A stretch of 64,000 bases of DNA from Lentzea alba (GCF_011067745.1 NZ_JAAMPJ010000012.1:248001-312000); one strand, 5' to 3'. Counted from the first letter of the stretch, positions 24,062 through 32,752 are shown. Notes: generated by a model from the sequence alone, not told the origin. Numbers and translations are program-made.

Positions 24062-25864
24062 ATGCCCATCCGGCCAAGTGCCGCGACCGGCAACCTTCGC
24101 CGCGTCTTCCGACGCCCAGCAGGGCGCCTCGCGGCACCGGCCCCACGCCCACAGCCAACCAGGATGAGGACGTGGGGCCGGCACCGCGATGCACCCGTCT
24201 GGACGTCGAAATACGGGGCAAAGGCTGCCAGTCGCGGCACTAGACGACTGCCGCACCTCGTCGCCGCCGTGCTGGTAGCCGCCGCGACCATCACCGCCGG
24301 CCCCGCCGCCGCACCCGCCGCGCCCGGCAGCCCGGCACTGACCCCGCCGCTGGGCTGGAACACCTGGAACAGCTTCGGTTGCGGCATCACCGAGGCCCAG
24401 GTCCGCCAGGCCGCGGACGCGATGGTGTCCTCCGGCATGCGCGACGCCGGCTACCAGTACGTGGTGGTGGACGACTGCTGGTTCGACCCGCAGCGCGACT
24501 CCGCGGGCAACCTGCGTTCGCATCCCACGAAGTTCCCGAGCGGCATGAAGGCGCTGGGCGACTACATCCACGCGCGTGGCCTGAAGTTCGGCATCTACCA
24601 GGCGCCGAACGAGAAGACGTGCGCCCAGGGCACCGGCGCCCACCCCGGTGCGACCGGCAGCAAGGGCCACGAGGTCCAGGACGCGCGGTCGTTCGCGTCG
24701 TGGGGCGTGGACTACCTGAAGTACGACTGGTGTTCGGGCGCCGGCACCCGTGACGAGCAGGTCGCCCGGTTCACGATCATGCGCGACGCCCTGCGCGCCA
24801 CCGGCCGCCCGATCGTCTACAGCATCAACCCCAACAGCTTCCACCCCATCACCGGTGACAGGTACAACTGGGGTGAGGTCGCCGACCTGTGGCGCACCAC
24901 CGAGGACCTGCTGGACATCTGGCAGAACGGCAACGTCAACAGCTACCCGATGGGCGTGGGCAACGTCGTCGACGTCACCGTCCCGCTCGCCGTCCAGTCC
25001 GGCCCCGGCCACTGGAACGACCCGGACATGCTCGTCGTCGGACGCCCCGGCCTCTCGCTCACCGAGGCCCGCTCGCACTTCGCGCTGTGGTCGTTGCTGG
25101 GCGCGCCGCTCATGGCGGGCAACGACATCCGCACCATGTCCGCCGACGTGAGCGCGATCCTGCGCAACTCGCGCCTGCTCGCTGTGAACCAGGACCGGCT
25201 CGGTGCCGGCGGACGGCGCGTGCGCGATGACGGCGCCACCGAGGTGTTCGCCAAACCGCTGTCGGACGGCTCGGTCGCGATCGGACTGTTCAACCGGGGC
25301 AACGGCACCGCGACCGTGTCCACCACGGCCGCTCAGATCGGCCTGTCCGGCACCGGCTTCACGCTGACCGACCTGTGGACCGGCGGCACGTCCACCACCT
25401 CGGGCGCGATCTCCGCCTCCGTCCCGGCACACGGCGTGGCCGCCTATCGCGTGTCCGGCGGCAGCCCGATCACCGGTACCACCGCCCGGCTGCGCGGCGC
25501 ATCGTCCAACCGGTGCCTCGACGTGGAGAACGGCTCCACGGCGGCCGGTGCGAACACGGTGATCCAGGACTGTCACACCGCGGCGAGCCAGCAGTGGACC
25601 ACGTGGCCGAACGGCGAGATCCGCGTCTTCGGCGACAAGTGCCTGGACGCCTACAACCAGGGCACCGCCACCGGCACCCGCGTCATCAGCTGGTCGTGCA
25701 ACGGCCAGGCGAACCAGCGCTGGACGGTGGCGGCCGACGGCTCGATCCGCAACGCCAACGCCGGTCTCTGCCTGGACGTCGAACGGTCCGGCACCGCCAA
25801 CGGCTCGCGGCTGGTGCTGTGGACCTGCAACGGTCAGTCCAACCAGAAGTGGGCACGATCATGA
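24062..25864 (+). CDS. Secreted GH27 alpha-galactosidase-type enzyme with ricin CBM13 and an unusual N-terminal insertion
   Basis: 600 residues. GH27 signatures are LGWNTWNSFGC near the mature N terminus, VDDCW, the nucleophile strand YLKYDWCS, and WNDPDMLVVG with the acid/base Asp, followed by a beta-sandwich domain. Residues from about 480 are three ricin repeats (NRCLDVEN, DKCLDAYN, GLCLDVER). Family activities include alpha-galactosidase and beta-L-arabinopyranosidase. ATG 24062 has AGGGA 7 bases upstream. Residues 6-60 are an Arg/Pro-rich segment encoded wholly by a 165-bp near-palindrome. A normal signal peptide core follows (RRLPHLVAAVLVAAATITAG), so the original start was probably MPIRP joined to this core. 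Whether the extended peptide still exports the enzyme is unknown. ATGA overlap with the next gene. Confidence 0.88.
   Translation: MPIRPSAATGNLRRVFRRPAGRLAAPAPRPQPTRMRTWGRHRDAPVWTSKYGAKAASRGTRRLPHLVAAVLVAAATITAGPAAAPAAPGSPALTPPLGWNTWNSFGCGITEAQVRQAADAMVSSGMRDAGYQYVVVDDCWFDPQRDSAGNLRSHPTKFPSGMKALGDYIHARGLKFGIYQAPNEKTCAQGTGAHPGATGSKGHEVQDARSFASWGVDYLKYDWCSGAGTRDEQVARFTIMRDALRATGRPIVYSINPNSFHPITGDRYNWGEVADLWRTTEDLLDIWQNGNVNSYPMGVGNVVDVTVPLAVQSGPGHWNDPDMLVVGRPGLSLTEARSHFALWSLLGAPLMAGNDIRTMSADVSAILRNSRLLAVNQDRLGAGGRRVRDDGATEVFAKPLSDGSVAIGLFNRGNGTATVSTTAAQIGLSGTGFTLTDLWTGGTSTTSGAISASVPAHGVAAYRVSGGSPITGTTARLRGASSNRCLDVENGSTAAGANTVIQDCHTAASQQWTTWPNGEIRVFGDKCLDAYNQGTATGTRVISWSCNGQANQRWTVAADGSIRNANAGLCLDVERSGTANGSRLVLWTCNGQSNQKWARS
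24077..24241. repeat. 165-bp imperfect palindrome inserted in frame in a signal-peptide region
   Basis: Arms 24077-24147 and 24171-24241 align as inverted repeats without gaps, 58 of 71 positions matching. Both outer ends are AGTGCCGCGAC, and the inner 11-bp stem CCGGCCCCACG is perfect around a 23-base loop. The length is exactly 55 codons and no stop is introduced. Eight of the 13 mismatches would be G-U pairs in minus-strand RNA but C-A in plus-strand RNA. No clear target duplication is seen. It resembles a MITE or REP-like hairpin element. Confidence 0.72.
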
Positions 25865-27450
25865 AGCGCACACGGATCGCGGCGACTCTCGCCGCACTCG
25901 TCTTCGCGGCCGGCGGACTCACCGCGAGCACGGCCTCCGGCACGACTCAGGCCGCCTCGTTCAAGAACCCGGTGGTGTGGCAGGACTTCGCGGACGGCGA
26001 CATCATCCGCGTGGACGACGCGTACTACTACTCGGCGTCGACCATGCACTACTCGCCGGGCGCGCCGATCCTGCGCTCCTACGACCTGGTCAACTGGGAG
26101 TACGCCGGACACTCCGTGCCACGGCTGGACTTCGGCGCCAAGTACGACCTCAACGGCGGCCGCGGTTACGTGCGCGGGATCTGGGCGTCGTTCCTGAACT
26201 ACCGCAAGAGCAACAGAACCTACTACTGGGGTGGGTGTGTCGACTTCGCGCAGACCCACGTCTACACCGCCTCGGCGGTAGACGGCCAGTGGTCCAAGTT
26301 GTCCACCATCAACAAGTGCTACTTCGACGCCGGGATGCTGGTCGACGACAACGACACGATGTACGTGGCCTACGGCAACACCCAGATCAGCGTCGCGCAG
26401 CTCTCGCCGGACGGGAAGTCCGAGGTGCGCTCGCAGCAGGTGTTCCAGACCCCGTCGAACATCGGAACCCTTGAAGGCGCCCGGTTCTACAAGCGCAACG
26501 GCAACTACTACATCTGGCTGACCAGGCCTGCGAACGGCCAGTACGTGCTCAAGGCCTCCAACCCGTTCGGCCCGTACACAGTCCAGCAGGTGCTGCTGAA
26601 CATGCCTTCCCCGGTCCAGGGCGCGGGAGTGCCGCACCAGGGCGGCCTCGTGCAGACGCAGAACGGCGACTGGTACTACATGGCGTTCATCGACGCCTAT
26701 CCCGGCGGCCGCATGCCGGTGCTCGCACCGATCACCTGGACCGCGGACGGCTGGCCGCGCATCACCACGGTCAACGGCGGCTGGGGTGCGAACTACCCGA
26801 TGCCGAACCTCCCGCCCCCACCGCGCCAGGTCAAACCGATGATCGGCGTGGACACGTTCGCGGGCACCAAACTCGGTCCGCAGTGGGAGTGGAACCACAA
26901 CCCGGACACCACGAAGTACAGCGTCAACAACGGTTTGCGGCTCTCGACGGCGACCGTCACCAACGACCTGTACAACGCCCGCAACACCCTGACCCACCGC
27001 ATCCAGGGCCCGTCGTCGACGGCCACCGTCGCGCTCGACGTGACGTCGATGCGCGACGGCGACCGCAGCGGCCTCGTCATGTTGCGCGACTCCTCGGCGT
27101 GGATCGGGGTGAAACGCGACAACGGCCGCAACCGGGTCGTCATGGTCAACGGCCTGACCATGGACGGCAACTGGAACACCACCGGGACCGGCACGGAGAT
27201 CGCGAGCGCGAACCTCACCGGCAACCGGATCTGGTTGCGCGTCAACGCCGACATCCGTCCGGGCAGCGGTCGGCAGGCCCGGTTCTCCTACAGTGCGGAC
27301 GGGGTGAACTTCTCACCGCTCGGGTCGGGGTTCACGTTGAAGAACGAATGGCAGTTCTTCATGGGCTACCGGTTCGGGATCTTCAACCACGCCACGCAGG
27401 CGCTCGGTGGCGCGGTCACCGTGTCGCGGTTCGAGCTCTCCACGCCGTGA
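25861..27450 (+). CDS. Secreted GH43 beta-xylosidase/arabinofuranosidase-like enzyme with C-terminal beta-sandwich
   Basis: 529 residues, starting in the ATGA overlap with the GH27 stop. Signal peptide MKRTRIAATLAALVFAAGG. The propeller reads NPVVWQDFADGDIIRV (catalytic base region), MHYSPGAPILRS, CYFDAGMLVDDNDTMY and NIGTLEGARFYKRNG (acid Glu), typical of GH43 xylosidase-type subfamilies. The C-terminal domain from about 330 (IGVDTFAGTKLGPQWEWNHN) is the beta-sandwich that completes the active site in these enzymes. No CBM is present, so it probably works on oligosaccharides released by its neighbours. Confidence 0.9.
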   Translation: MKRTRIAATLAALVFAAGGLTASTASGTTQAASFKNPVVWQDFADGDIIRVDDAYYYSASTMHYSPGAPILRSYDLVNWEYAGHSVPRLDFGAKYDLNGGRGYVRGIWASFLNYRKSNRTYYWGGCVDFAQTHVYTASAVDGQWSKLSTINKCYFDAGMLVDDNDTMYVAYGNTQISVAQLSPDGKSEVRSQQVFQTPSNIGTLEGARFYKRNGNYYIWLTRPANGQYVLKASNPFGPYTVQQVLLNMPSPVQGAGVPHQGGLVQTQNGDWYYMAFIDAYPGGRMPVLAPITWTADGWPRITTVNGGWGANYPMPNLPPPPRQVKPMIGVDTFAGTKLGPQWEWNHNPDTTKYSVNNGLRLSTATVTNDLYNARNTLTHRIQGPSSTATVALDVTSMRDGDRSGLVMLRDSSAWIGVKRDNGRNRVVMVNGLTMDGNWNTTGTGTEIASANLTGNRIWLRVNADIRPGSGRQARFSYSADGVNFSPLGSGFTLKNEWQFFMGYRFGIFNHATQALGGAVTVSRFELSTP

Positions 27451-27480
27451 TGTCCGTGCACGGTTCGCGGCGAGCGTTAC

Positions 27481-27649
27481 CGGGCCGGGTCATTTCATCG
27501 CCGCTTCGCGACGATTGCGATTGGGGCTTGACTTCGGGGCCCTTGCGAGGCGCATATCGGCCTTCAAAAGCCGGGCATAGAGAGCCCGGCCGATCCGAAC
27601 ACGGTAGCACCTCGCACCCAAAGTCAAGCCCCAATCGCGCGGTGGTCGC
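27481..27649 (+). repeat. Left inverted repeat of the HNH element, itself a hairpin
   Basis: Matches the reverse complement of 29013-29183 except for a few changes in the central loop and one near the inner end. Inside, 27517-27534 (GCGATTGGGGCTTGACTT) and 27621-27638 are perfect 18-bp complements bounding a 122-bp sub-unit. A further GCCGGGC/GCCCGGC stem with loop ATAGAGA lies at its centre. Confidence 0.85.
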
Positions 27650-27734
27650 CTTATTACCGCTTGACCAGCGGTTCACCCTATCGTGGTCGCCTTTAGGCGT
27701 TATCCTGTTGTGATCTTGAGGTAGGATAGAACAC

Positions 27735-28934
27735 GTGATCGAAACCCGACTCCTCTCCACTGACGAGCTGCTGCGCAGTCTCGTTGATGTGGTGACGGAG
27801 ATTCGGGTTCGCGAGAATGCTGTCTTGCAGATGATTGCCGAGTTGGATCGGCGTGGGGCTGCGGGCGAGCTCGGGTATAAGAATTTGCCGCAGGTGTTGC
27901 GGCACGCGGTCCGCTGGGATCCCGCCACGGCCAAGAAATGGGTCGCGAATGCCGGATTGCTGAGTTCCGAGATCACGCCGACCGGCAGTGAGCTCGCTTC
28001 CGCGCTTCCGGTGACCGCCGAGGCGGTGGCCGAGGGTGCGTTGTCGATCGAGCATGTCGCGGTGGTCGCCGAGGTGATGAAGGCGCTGCCTGCCGAAGCT
28101 GAGGAGTCCGTGGTGGGCTTCGCTCGGGAGCATGAGCCGCGTGCGGTGCGCGAGTTCGGCAAGGACCTGGCCTACCGGCTCTATCAGAACGATCCCGAGC
28201 CGCGTGAGCCCGAGCCCGCGCCGCAGGTCAACCAGCACGTGATGCAGTGGAAGAACGGCATGCTGGAGATCAAGGCCCTGCTGGACACGGTGACCGGCGC
28301 CAAGTACCAGGCGCTGCTCGACCCGCTGGCCAAGCCCCGTCCGGAGACCGCCGAGGACGGCCCCGACCTGCGGCCACGGTCCGAACGCGAAGGCGATGCG
28401 CTGGCCGAGCTGGTCGATCTGATGCTGCGTGCCGATCAGCTGCCCGAGCACGGTGGCGAGCCGGTCACGCTCACCGTGACCATGCGCTACGACGACCTCG
28501 CTGAGCAGGTCGGCTACGCGACGCTGGACAACGGCGAGCACATCCCGGCCGAGCAGGTCCGTCAGCTGGCGTGCAGCGCGGGCATCATCCCGCTGCTGCT
28601 GGGGGCGAAGTCGCAGCCGATGGACATCGGCCGCAAGACCCGCACCTTCACCGCCGGAATCCGCCGCACCCTCGTCGCCCGCGACCGCGGCTGCGCTTTC
28701 CCCGGCTGCGGCAGACCACCCAGACAATGCGACGGGCACCATATACGTCATTGGTCAGACGGGGGCGACACTTCGGTCGACAATGCCGTCCTGCTCTGCC
28801 GCCATCACCACACGCTCATCCACCAAAGTGAATGGGACGTGACAATGGAGCACGGCATCCCCACGTTCTACCCTCCCCGGTGGCTCGACGAGCAACGCAA
28901 GCCCCGGAGAAACCTTCTCCATACCGCCGCCTGA
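27735..28934 (+). CDS. DUF222 / HNH endonuclease domain protein (REP13E12-like)
   Basis: 399 residues from GTG 27735, with AGGA 8 bases upstream. The N-terminal about 300 residues are the helical DUF222 region (TDELLRSLVDVVTEIRVREN, GLLSSEITPTGSELASALPV). The C terminus carries an HNH nuclease module: CAFPGCGRPPRQCDGHHI, then RHWSDGGDTSVDNAVLLC and RHHHTLIH, with the metal-binding Cys/His pairs and the catalytic HH. All key residues are present, so it is probably active. It is the only gene between the two inverted repeats. The family is common in actinobacteria, with unclear biological role. Confidence 0.92.
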   Translation: MIETRLLSTDELLRSLVDVVTEIRVRENAVLQMIAELDRRGAAGELGYKNLPQVLRHAVRWDPATAKKWVANAGLLSSEITPTGSELASALPVTAEAVAEGALSIEHVAVVAEVMKALPAEAEESVVGFAREHEPRAVREFGKDLAYRLYQNDPEPREPEPAPQVNQHVMQWKNGMLEIKALLDTVTGAKYQALLDPLAKPRPETAEDGPDLRPRSEREGDALAELVDLMLRADQLPEHGGEPVTLTVTMRYDDLAEQVGYATLDNGEHIPAEQVRQLACSAGIIPLLLGAKSQPMDIGRKTRTFTAGIRRTLVARDRGCAFPGCGRPPRQCDGHHIRHWSDGGDTSVDNAVLLCRHHHTLIHQSEWDVTMEHGIPTFYPPRWLDEQRKPRRNLLHTAA

Positions 28935-29012
28935 TCGCCCCGCCGGTCTTGGTGGGGCGATGGCGAAGCCGAGTCGTAAACGCCTGATGCCACGCCGGGA
29001 AGCGGTCATGAC

Positions 29013-29183
29013 GCGACCACGGCGCGATTGGGGCTTGACTTTGGGTGCGAGGTGCTACCGTGTTCGGATCGGCCGGGCGCTCTATCAGCCCGGCTTTTCT
29101 AGGCCGATATGCGCCTCGCAAGGGCCCCGAAGTCAAGCCCCAATCGCAATCGTCGCGAAGCGGCGATGAAATGACCCGGCCCG
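29013..29183 (-). repeat. Right inverted repeat of the HNH element
   Basis: Inverted copy of 27481-27649. Its sub-unit at 29024-29147 is also bounded by GCGATTGGGGCTTGACTT and its complement. The central hairpin keeps GCCGGGC/GCCCGGC but has a 9-base loop instead of 7, so sequence changes are confined to loops. Confidence 0.85.
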
Positions 29184-29203
29184 TCGACGCCGGTCAGGTC
29201 AGC

Positions 29204-31006
29204 TCATGAGCTGCCCCAGAGTCGCCAGGTCTGGTTCAGCTCTCCACCCTGCCCGGAAGGCTTGCAGGACCACTGAATGATCCGGGCACCGGCCGCGGCC
29301 GAGACCCCGTTGACGTCGACGCACTTGCCGCTGTGCCGTGCGACGAGCTGGTAGTCGTGGGGATCGTTGCCGCTGTAGGTGACCTTCCGCAGCGTGTACT
29401 GCTGGCTGGCCGAACCGGGGGAGCAGGTGTTCTGCGCGACGGTGACACCGTCCGCGGTCGAGGATCCGCTGACGTCGAGACACTTGCCCGACTGCTGGTT
29501 CACGACGGTGTAGGTGCCGGTGCTGCCGGACACCGGGGTGAAGTTCCACAGCTGCTGGTCGCCGCCCTCGCAGTAGAACTGCTGCTGCAGGTTGCCGTCG
29601 GCGGTGCTCAGGTTCGTGTTGTCGAGGCACTGCTGGGAGTGCTGGGCGGCGGCGACGGTCTGGAAGCCGCTGCTGCCCGGTGGGAGCAGGGTGATGGTGA
29701 AGGTCTCGTCGATGTTGTTGTGCGGCAGGTTGACCGTGGTCGCGTTGCCGTTCAGCGTCACCACCGAGTTCTGCACGGTGACCGGGCCCTGGACCGCGCC
29801 GCCGTTGTTGTGCGGGATGCGCTGGACGAGCACGCGCACCTGGTTGTTCTGCACGATGCCGGTGGTGGTGTCCAGGCGTTGCAGGGCGACCGCGACGTTG
29901 CCGGTGGTGCCGCCACCACCGACGAGGATCTTCGCCACGCCGTTCGACTTCGTGGCGAACGAGTCGTAGGCCTGGCTCGGTGTCGTGGCGACGATCTGGC
30001 CGGTTTGCGAGGCGTAGAAGCGGTAGACCCACCACTCGCCCTTGGGCTGGTGCTGCCCGGCCGAGTTGCGGACGAGCAGGTTGCCGAGATCGTTGTGCAG
30101 GTTGCCGGCGCTGGCCCAGTTCGCTCGCAGGCCGTCCGCGCCCGCCCGTTCGAGGCGCGTGATGTACCACGCGCCGTCGCCGGGGTTCTGTTCGTCGCCG
30201 GCGCCGTACTCGTTGATCTGGTACGGCCGCGGGTGCGGGATGCCGCGCGAGTCGAGCGTCTGGTTCGCCACGTTCACGTTCTGCACCGGGTCGCCCGGTA
30301 GCGAGTGCCAGCTGATGATGTCCGGCACGAGGTTGTTGGCGCGCACGAAGTCCAGGTACTGCGGCCACCAGCCGCCGGTCGAGGGGGTGCACGCGCAGCT
30401 CGGGCCTACGATCAGCTGGTTGGGGAACGCCGCCCGGACGCGTTGGTAGGTGCGTCGCCACAGCTCGAAGTACTGGGACTGCGGGCGGTTCCAGAACAGC
30501 GTGATGTTGGGTTCGTTCCACAGGTCCCACTGCACCGGGGCGCCCGTCGCTCGCACGTCGTCGATCACGCGGGTGAGGAAGTTGTCGTAATCGGCCCAGT
30601 TGCCGTTGTCGTCGGGGAAGCGCGAGATCGGATACCCGTCGGCGCCCCACAGGTCGTGGACCAGCAGGATGAACTCGCCGCCCAGCGAACGGGTGCGCAG
30701 CAGCTGGGCGCGGGTCGAGTTCCAGCGGCGGTCGTACCTGCCGGACACCCAGCCGCCGGGGCTGTCGAGCTGGGCACCGCCGGCGCGCATGTACCGGAAC
30801 TTGACGTCCTTGAAGAAGTGGTCGGCGGGACCCGTGCCGTTCTCCGTCATGCCGTAGATCCAGCCGGAGGCGCGGTAGGTGGGGGTGCCGTTGGTGACGG
30901 AGAAGTTGACGCTGACGGACTCGTCCGCGGCGTGGGCCGGTGCCGCCGCCGTGAGCGCGAGGGCCAGCGCGGCCAGGACGGTGGTGGGGGTTCGTCGGTG
31001 AACCAT
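29204..31006 (-). CDS. Secreted GH39-like clan-A glycosidase with ricin-type CBM13
   Basis: 600 residues. Signal peptide MVHRRTPTTVLAALALALTA to AHA-ADE. The catalytic part has WDLWNEPNITLFW (acid/base Glu about 165) and YQINEYGAG (nucleophile Glu about 266), with HSLPGDP between, as in clan A families such as GH39; the exact family is not certain. A beta-sandwich follows, then a ricin-like C terminus (QQCLDNTN, GKCLDVSG, GKCVDVNG). GGAG lies 5 bases before the ATG. Two TCGAACCGGTTCGA palindromes upstream suggest a dedicated LacI-type regulator. Likely substrates are xylosides or arabinosides; inference. Confidence 0.82.
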   Translation of the reverse strand: MVHRRTPTTVLAALALALTAAAPAHAADESVSVNFSVTNGTPTYRASGWIYGMTENGTGPADHFFKDVKFRYMRAGGAQLDSPGGWVSGRYDRRWNSTRAQLLRTRSLGGEFILLVHDLWGADGYPISRFPDDNGNWADYDNFLTRVIDDVRATGAPVQWDLWNEPNITLFWNRPQSQYFELWRRTYQRVRAAFPNQLIVGPSCACTPSTGGWWPQYLDFVRANNLVPDIISWHSLPGDPVQNVNVANQTLDSRGIPHPRPYQINEYGAGDEQNPGDGAWYITRLERAGADGLRANWASAGNLHNDLGNLLVRNSAGQHQPKGEWWVYRFYASQTGQIVATTPSQAYDSFATKSNGVAKILVGGGGTTGNVAVALQRLDTTTGIVQNNQVRVLVQRIPHNNGGAVQGPVTVQNSVVTLNGNATTVNLPHNNIDETFTITLLPPGSSGFQTVAAAQHSQQCLDNTNLSTADGNLQQQFYCEGGDQQLWNFTPVSGSTGTYTVVNQQSGKCLDVSGSSTADGVTVAQNTCSPGSASQQYTLRKVTYSGNDPHDYQLVARHSGKCVDVNGVSAAAGARIIQWSCKPSGQGGELNQTWRLWGSS

Positions 31007-31040
31007 GAGGACTCCGAAACTGGTCAGGGGAGACGGAGAC

Positions 31041-31120
31041 TCGAACCGGTTCGATCGAAGAGTGAAAGTACGCGCAGCAAGCCATATCCTGCAAGGGACC
31101 AGAGAGTCGAACCGGTTCGT
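31041..31120. promoter_or_regulatory. Paired TCGAACCGGTTCGA operators
   Basis: TCGAACCGGTTCGA at 31041-31054 is a perfect 14-bp palindrome, and TCGAACCGGTTCGT at 31107-31120 is a near copy 66 bases away. They lie 35 and 101 bases upstream of the GH39-like start. The CG centre and spacing fit LacI-family operators; no cognate regulator is in the window by position. Confidence 0.7.
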
Positions 31121-31160
31121 CTTCACCCGACGACGGCGGCACCGCCGGTATGTTGGCCGG

Positions 31161-31949
31161 ATGGCATCCGTGCACGCGCTGACGTTGTATCCGATCAAGG
31201 GATGTGCCGGGATCGCGGTGGAGCAGGCCGAAGTCACCGCGACCGGACTGGCCTGTGATCGGCTGTTCGCACCGGTCAAGCCGGACGGGACGACGATCTG
31301 GCAGGGCGAGGCGCCGCGGCTGGCCGTGATCCGAGGCCGGCTGGTGCACGACGGCGCGAAGCTGGAGCTGAGCGCGCCCGGTGGCGGCGAGCTGGTGCTG
31401 GACGTGGCGGCCGACGGGGAAACCCGGCCGGTGGAGGTGGAGAAGTGGCCGGGCAGCGGGATCGACCAGGGTGACGACGCGGCCGAGTGGCTGTCCGAGG
31501 TGCTCGGCAGACCGGTCCGGCTGGTGCGCGAGCCGGCGCGGGCGAGCCGGGCCCGCGGCGCGACCGATCCGACGGCGCTGCTGGTCCTCTCACTGTCCTC
31601 GTTGGACGACTTGAACGCGCGGATCGTGGCGCGGGGCGCGGATCCCGTTCCGATGGACAGGTTCCGGCCCAACATCGTGATCAGCGGCTGGCCCGAGCCG
31701 CACACCGAGGACCGGGTGGGCCGGATGACGATCGGTGGCGCCGAGATCGGCTTCGGCGAGCTGGCCATCCGGTGCGCGGTGACCCTGGTCGACCAGACGA
31801 CCGGGGTGCGCGCCGGTCCCGAGCCGTTGCGCACCCTGGCGGGCTACCGCCGCGAACCCGACGGCGTCAGTTTCGGTCTGAAAGCGGCCGTGCTCACTCC
31901 CGGCGAGATCGCCGTCGGCGACAGCGTCACCGTCACCGAATGGCGTTGA
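31161..31949 (+). CDS. MOSC-domain protein (YcbX-like)
   Basis: 262 residues. The N-terminal MOSC beta-barrel segment begins VHALTLYPIKGCAG and DRLFAPVKPDG. The C-terminal MOSC core has MDRFRPNIVISG, RCAVTLVDQTTG and PLRTLAGYR. In this family (YcbX, mitochondrial mARC) the conserved Cys, here RCAVT, binds the molybdenum cofactor and the proteins reduce N-hydroxylated compounds. No ferredoxin domain is attached, so an external electron donor would be needed. It is convergent with the DsrE gene, 6 bases apart. Confidence 0.85.
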   Translation: MASVHALTLYPIKGCAGIAVEQAEVTATGLACDRLFAPVKPDGTTIWQGEAPRLAVIRGRLVHDGAKLELSAPGGGELVLDVAADGETRPVEVEKWPGSGIDQGDDAAEWLSEVLGRPVRLVREPARASRARGATDPTALLVLSLSSLDDLNARIVARGADPVPMDRFRPNIVISGWPEPHTEDRVGRMTIGGAEIGFGELAIRCAVTLVDQTTGVRAGPEPLRTLAGYRREPDGVSFGLKAAVLTPGEIAVGDSVTVTEWR

Positions 31950-31955
31950 ACGCCT

Positions 31956-32321
31956 TCAGTAGCTGAACGTGGTCGCGGGCTCGTCGCCGATCCACTTCCA
32001 CAACGGGATGGTGCCGTTGATCTCCGCGCCGGGAATGAGGTTGCCGGCGTCGAGCTGCTTGGCGTTGAAGCAGAGCGGGCAGACGTAATAGCGCCCGCCG
32101 GCGGCCTCGTAGCGCTGGAACAGGTCGGCCAGCGGCGGGCAGCCGTCGCACGCGACGCCCGCGGCGGTGCCGGTCAGCGAGAGGCGTACCGCTTCCTTGC
32201 TCAGGAACATCATCGTTTCGCGTCCGGTCTCGGCGGCGCCGATCGCGACCAGGAACGCGACGGTCACCTTCTCCGAGTCCTCGAGCCCCGTCGCCAGACT
32301 GATGACTGCTTTGTTCGACAT
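31956..32321 (-). CDS. DsrE/DsrF-like family protein
   Basis: 121 residues. It reads MSNKAVISLATGLEDSEKVT, MMFLSKEAVRLSL, CDGCPPLADLF and YYVCPLCFNAKQLD, matching the DsrE fold with two Cys pairs (CDGC and CPLC). Members handle sulfur transfer or simply bind ligands; the two CxxC-like pairs could also hold a metal. GGAGCAGATC precedes the ATG. It lies downstream of the LuxR/HD-GYP genes, but the intervening sequence and separate start suggest its own transcript. Confidence 0.8.
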   Translation of the reverse strand: MSNKAVISLATGLEDSEKVTVAFLVAIGAAETGRETMMFLSKEAVRLSLTGTAAGVACDGCPPLADLFQRYEAAGGRYYVCPLCFNAKQLDAGNLIPGAEINGTIPLWKWIGDEPATTFSY

Positions 32322-32389
32322 GATCTGCTCCTTTTCGTCGGGAACAGGACGTTAGGAGCCGGAAGGTCCCGTGTCGTCGGGCGTTCTCC

Positions 32390-32752
32390 CTACAGATCGA
32401 GCGGGTCGAGCAGGCCGTTGCGCAGCGCGAACAACGTCGCGGTCGAGCGTGACGACGCCCCGGTCTTGGTGTAGATCCGCTCGATGTGCGTGCCCGCCGT
32501 CTTGCGGGATATCCCCAGTTGGTCGGCGACCTCGCCGGTCTGCGCGCCGCGCGAGATCAGGATCAGCACCTCGACCTCGCGCGGGGTGAGCCCGGCCGGA
32601 CCGGACACCCGCCGCCGGGTGCCGTTGCCCGCGGCGGACAGGACGGCCTCGGCCGCGTCACCGTCGAGTGCGCCGGACCGGATCGCGTCCCGCATCGCGC
32701 TGACGGCCTGCTTGTCCGTCAACGCCGGTCGGTGCGCCCTCGGTTCGAGCAT
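32390..32752 (-). CDS. LuxR-type helix-turn-helix domain, separated C-terminal half of an HD-GYP regulator
   Basis: 120 residues. LTPREVEVLILISRGAQTGE followed by LGISRKTAGTHIERIYTKTG is a complete LuxR-type DNA-binding domain. The first 15 residues (MLEPRAHRPALTDKQAV) match the linker that normally follows the HD-GYP domain in fused actinobacterial regulators. The coding frame differs from that of the upstream HD-GYP gene, so the two halves appear split by a frameshift around 32753-32780. ATG 32752 overlaps the HD-GYP frame and could allow coupled translation. Confidence 0.65.
   Translation of the reverse strand: MLEPRAHRPALTDKQAVSAMRDAIRSGALDGDAAEAVLSAAGNGTRRRVSGPAGLTPREVEVLILISRGAQTGEVADQLGISRKTAGTHIERIYTKTGASSRSTATLFALRNGLLDPLDL

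Larger units (their letters stand above)
27481..29183. mobile_element. 1.7-kb element: DUF222/HNH endonuclease between about 170-bp inverted repeats
   Basis: The outer 169-171 bp at each end are near-identical in inverted orientation and enclose a single gene for a DUF222/HNH protein. Genes on both sides are intact and belong to the sugar island, as if the unit had landed between them. No short flanking duplication is obvious (GTTAC on the left, TCGAC on the right). The protein family includes the REP13E12 repeats of Mycobacterium tuberculosis, which serve as integration sites for phage phiRv1. Whether the element moves, and by what enzyme, is inference. Confidence 0.65.

Noticed and set aside
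24077..24241. Palindrome as a riboswitch or ordinary terminator for the GH27 gene
   Set aside because: It lies within the translated region after a good ribosome site, and a terminator already stands at 24005-24038.
27661..27727. TTGACC near 27661 as promoter of the HNH gene
   Set aside because: No -10 at suitable distance; TAGGAT at 27722 lacks a matching -35.
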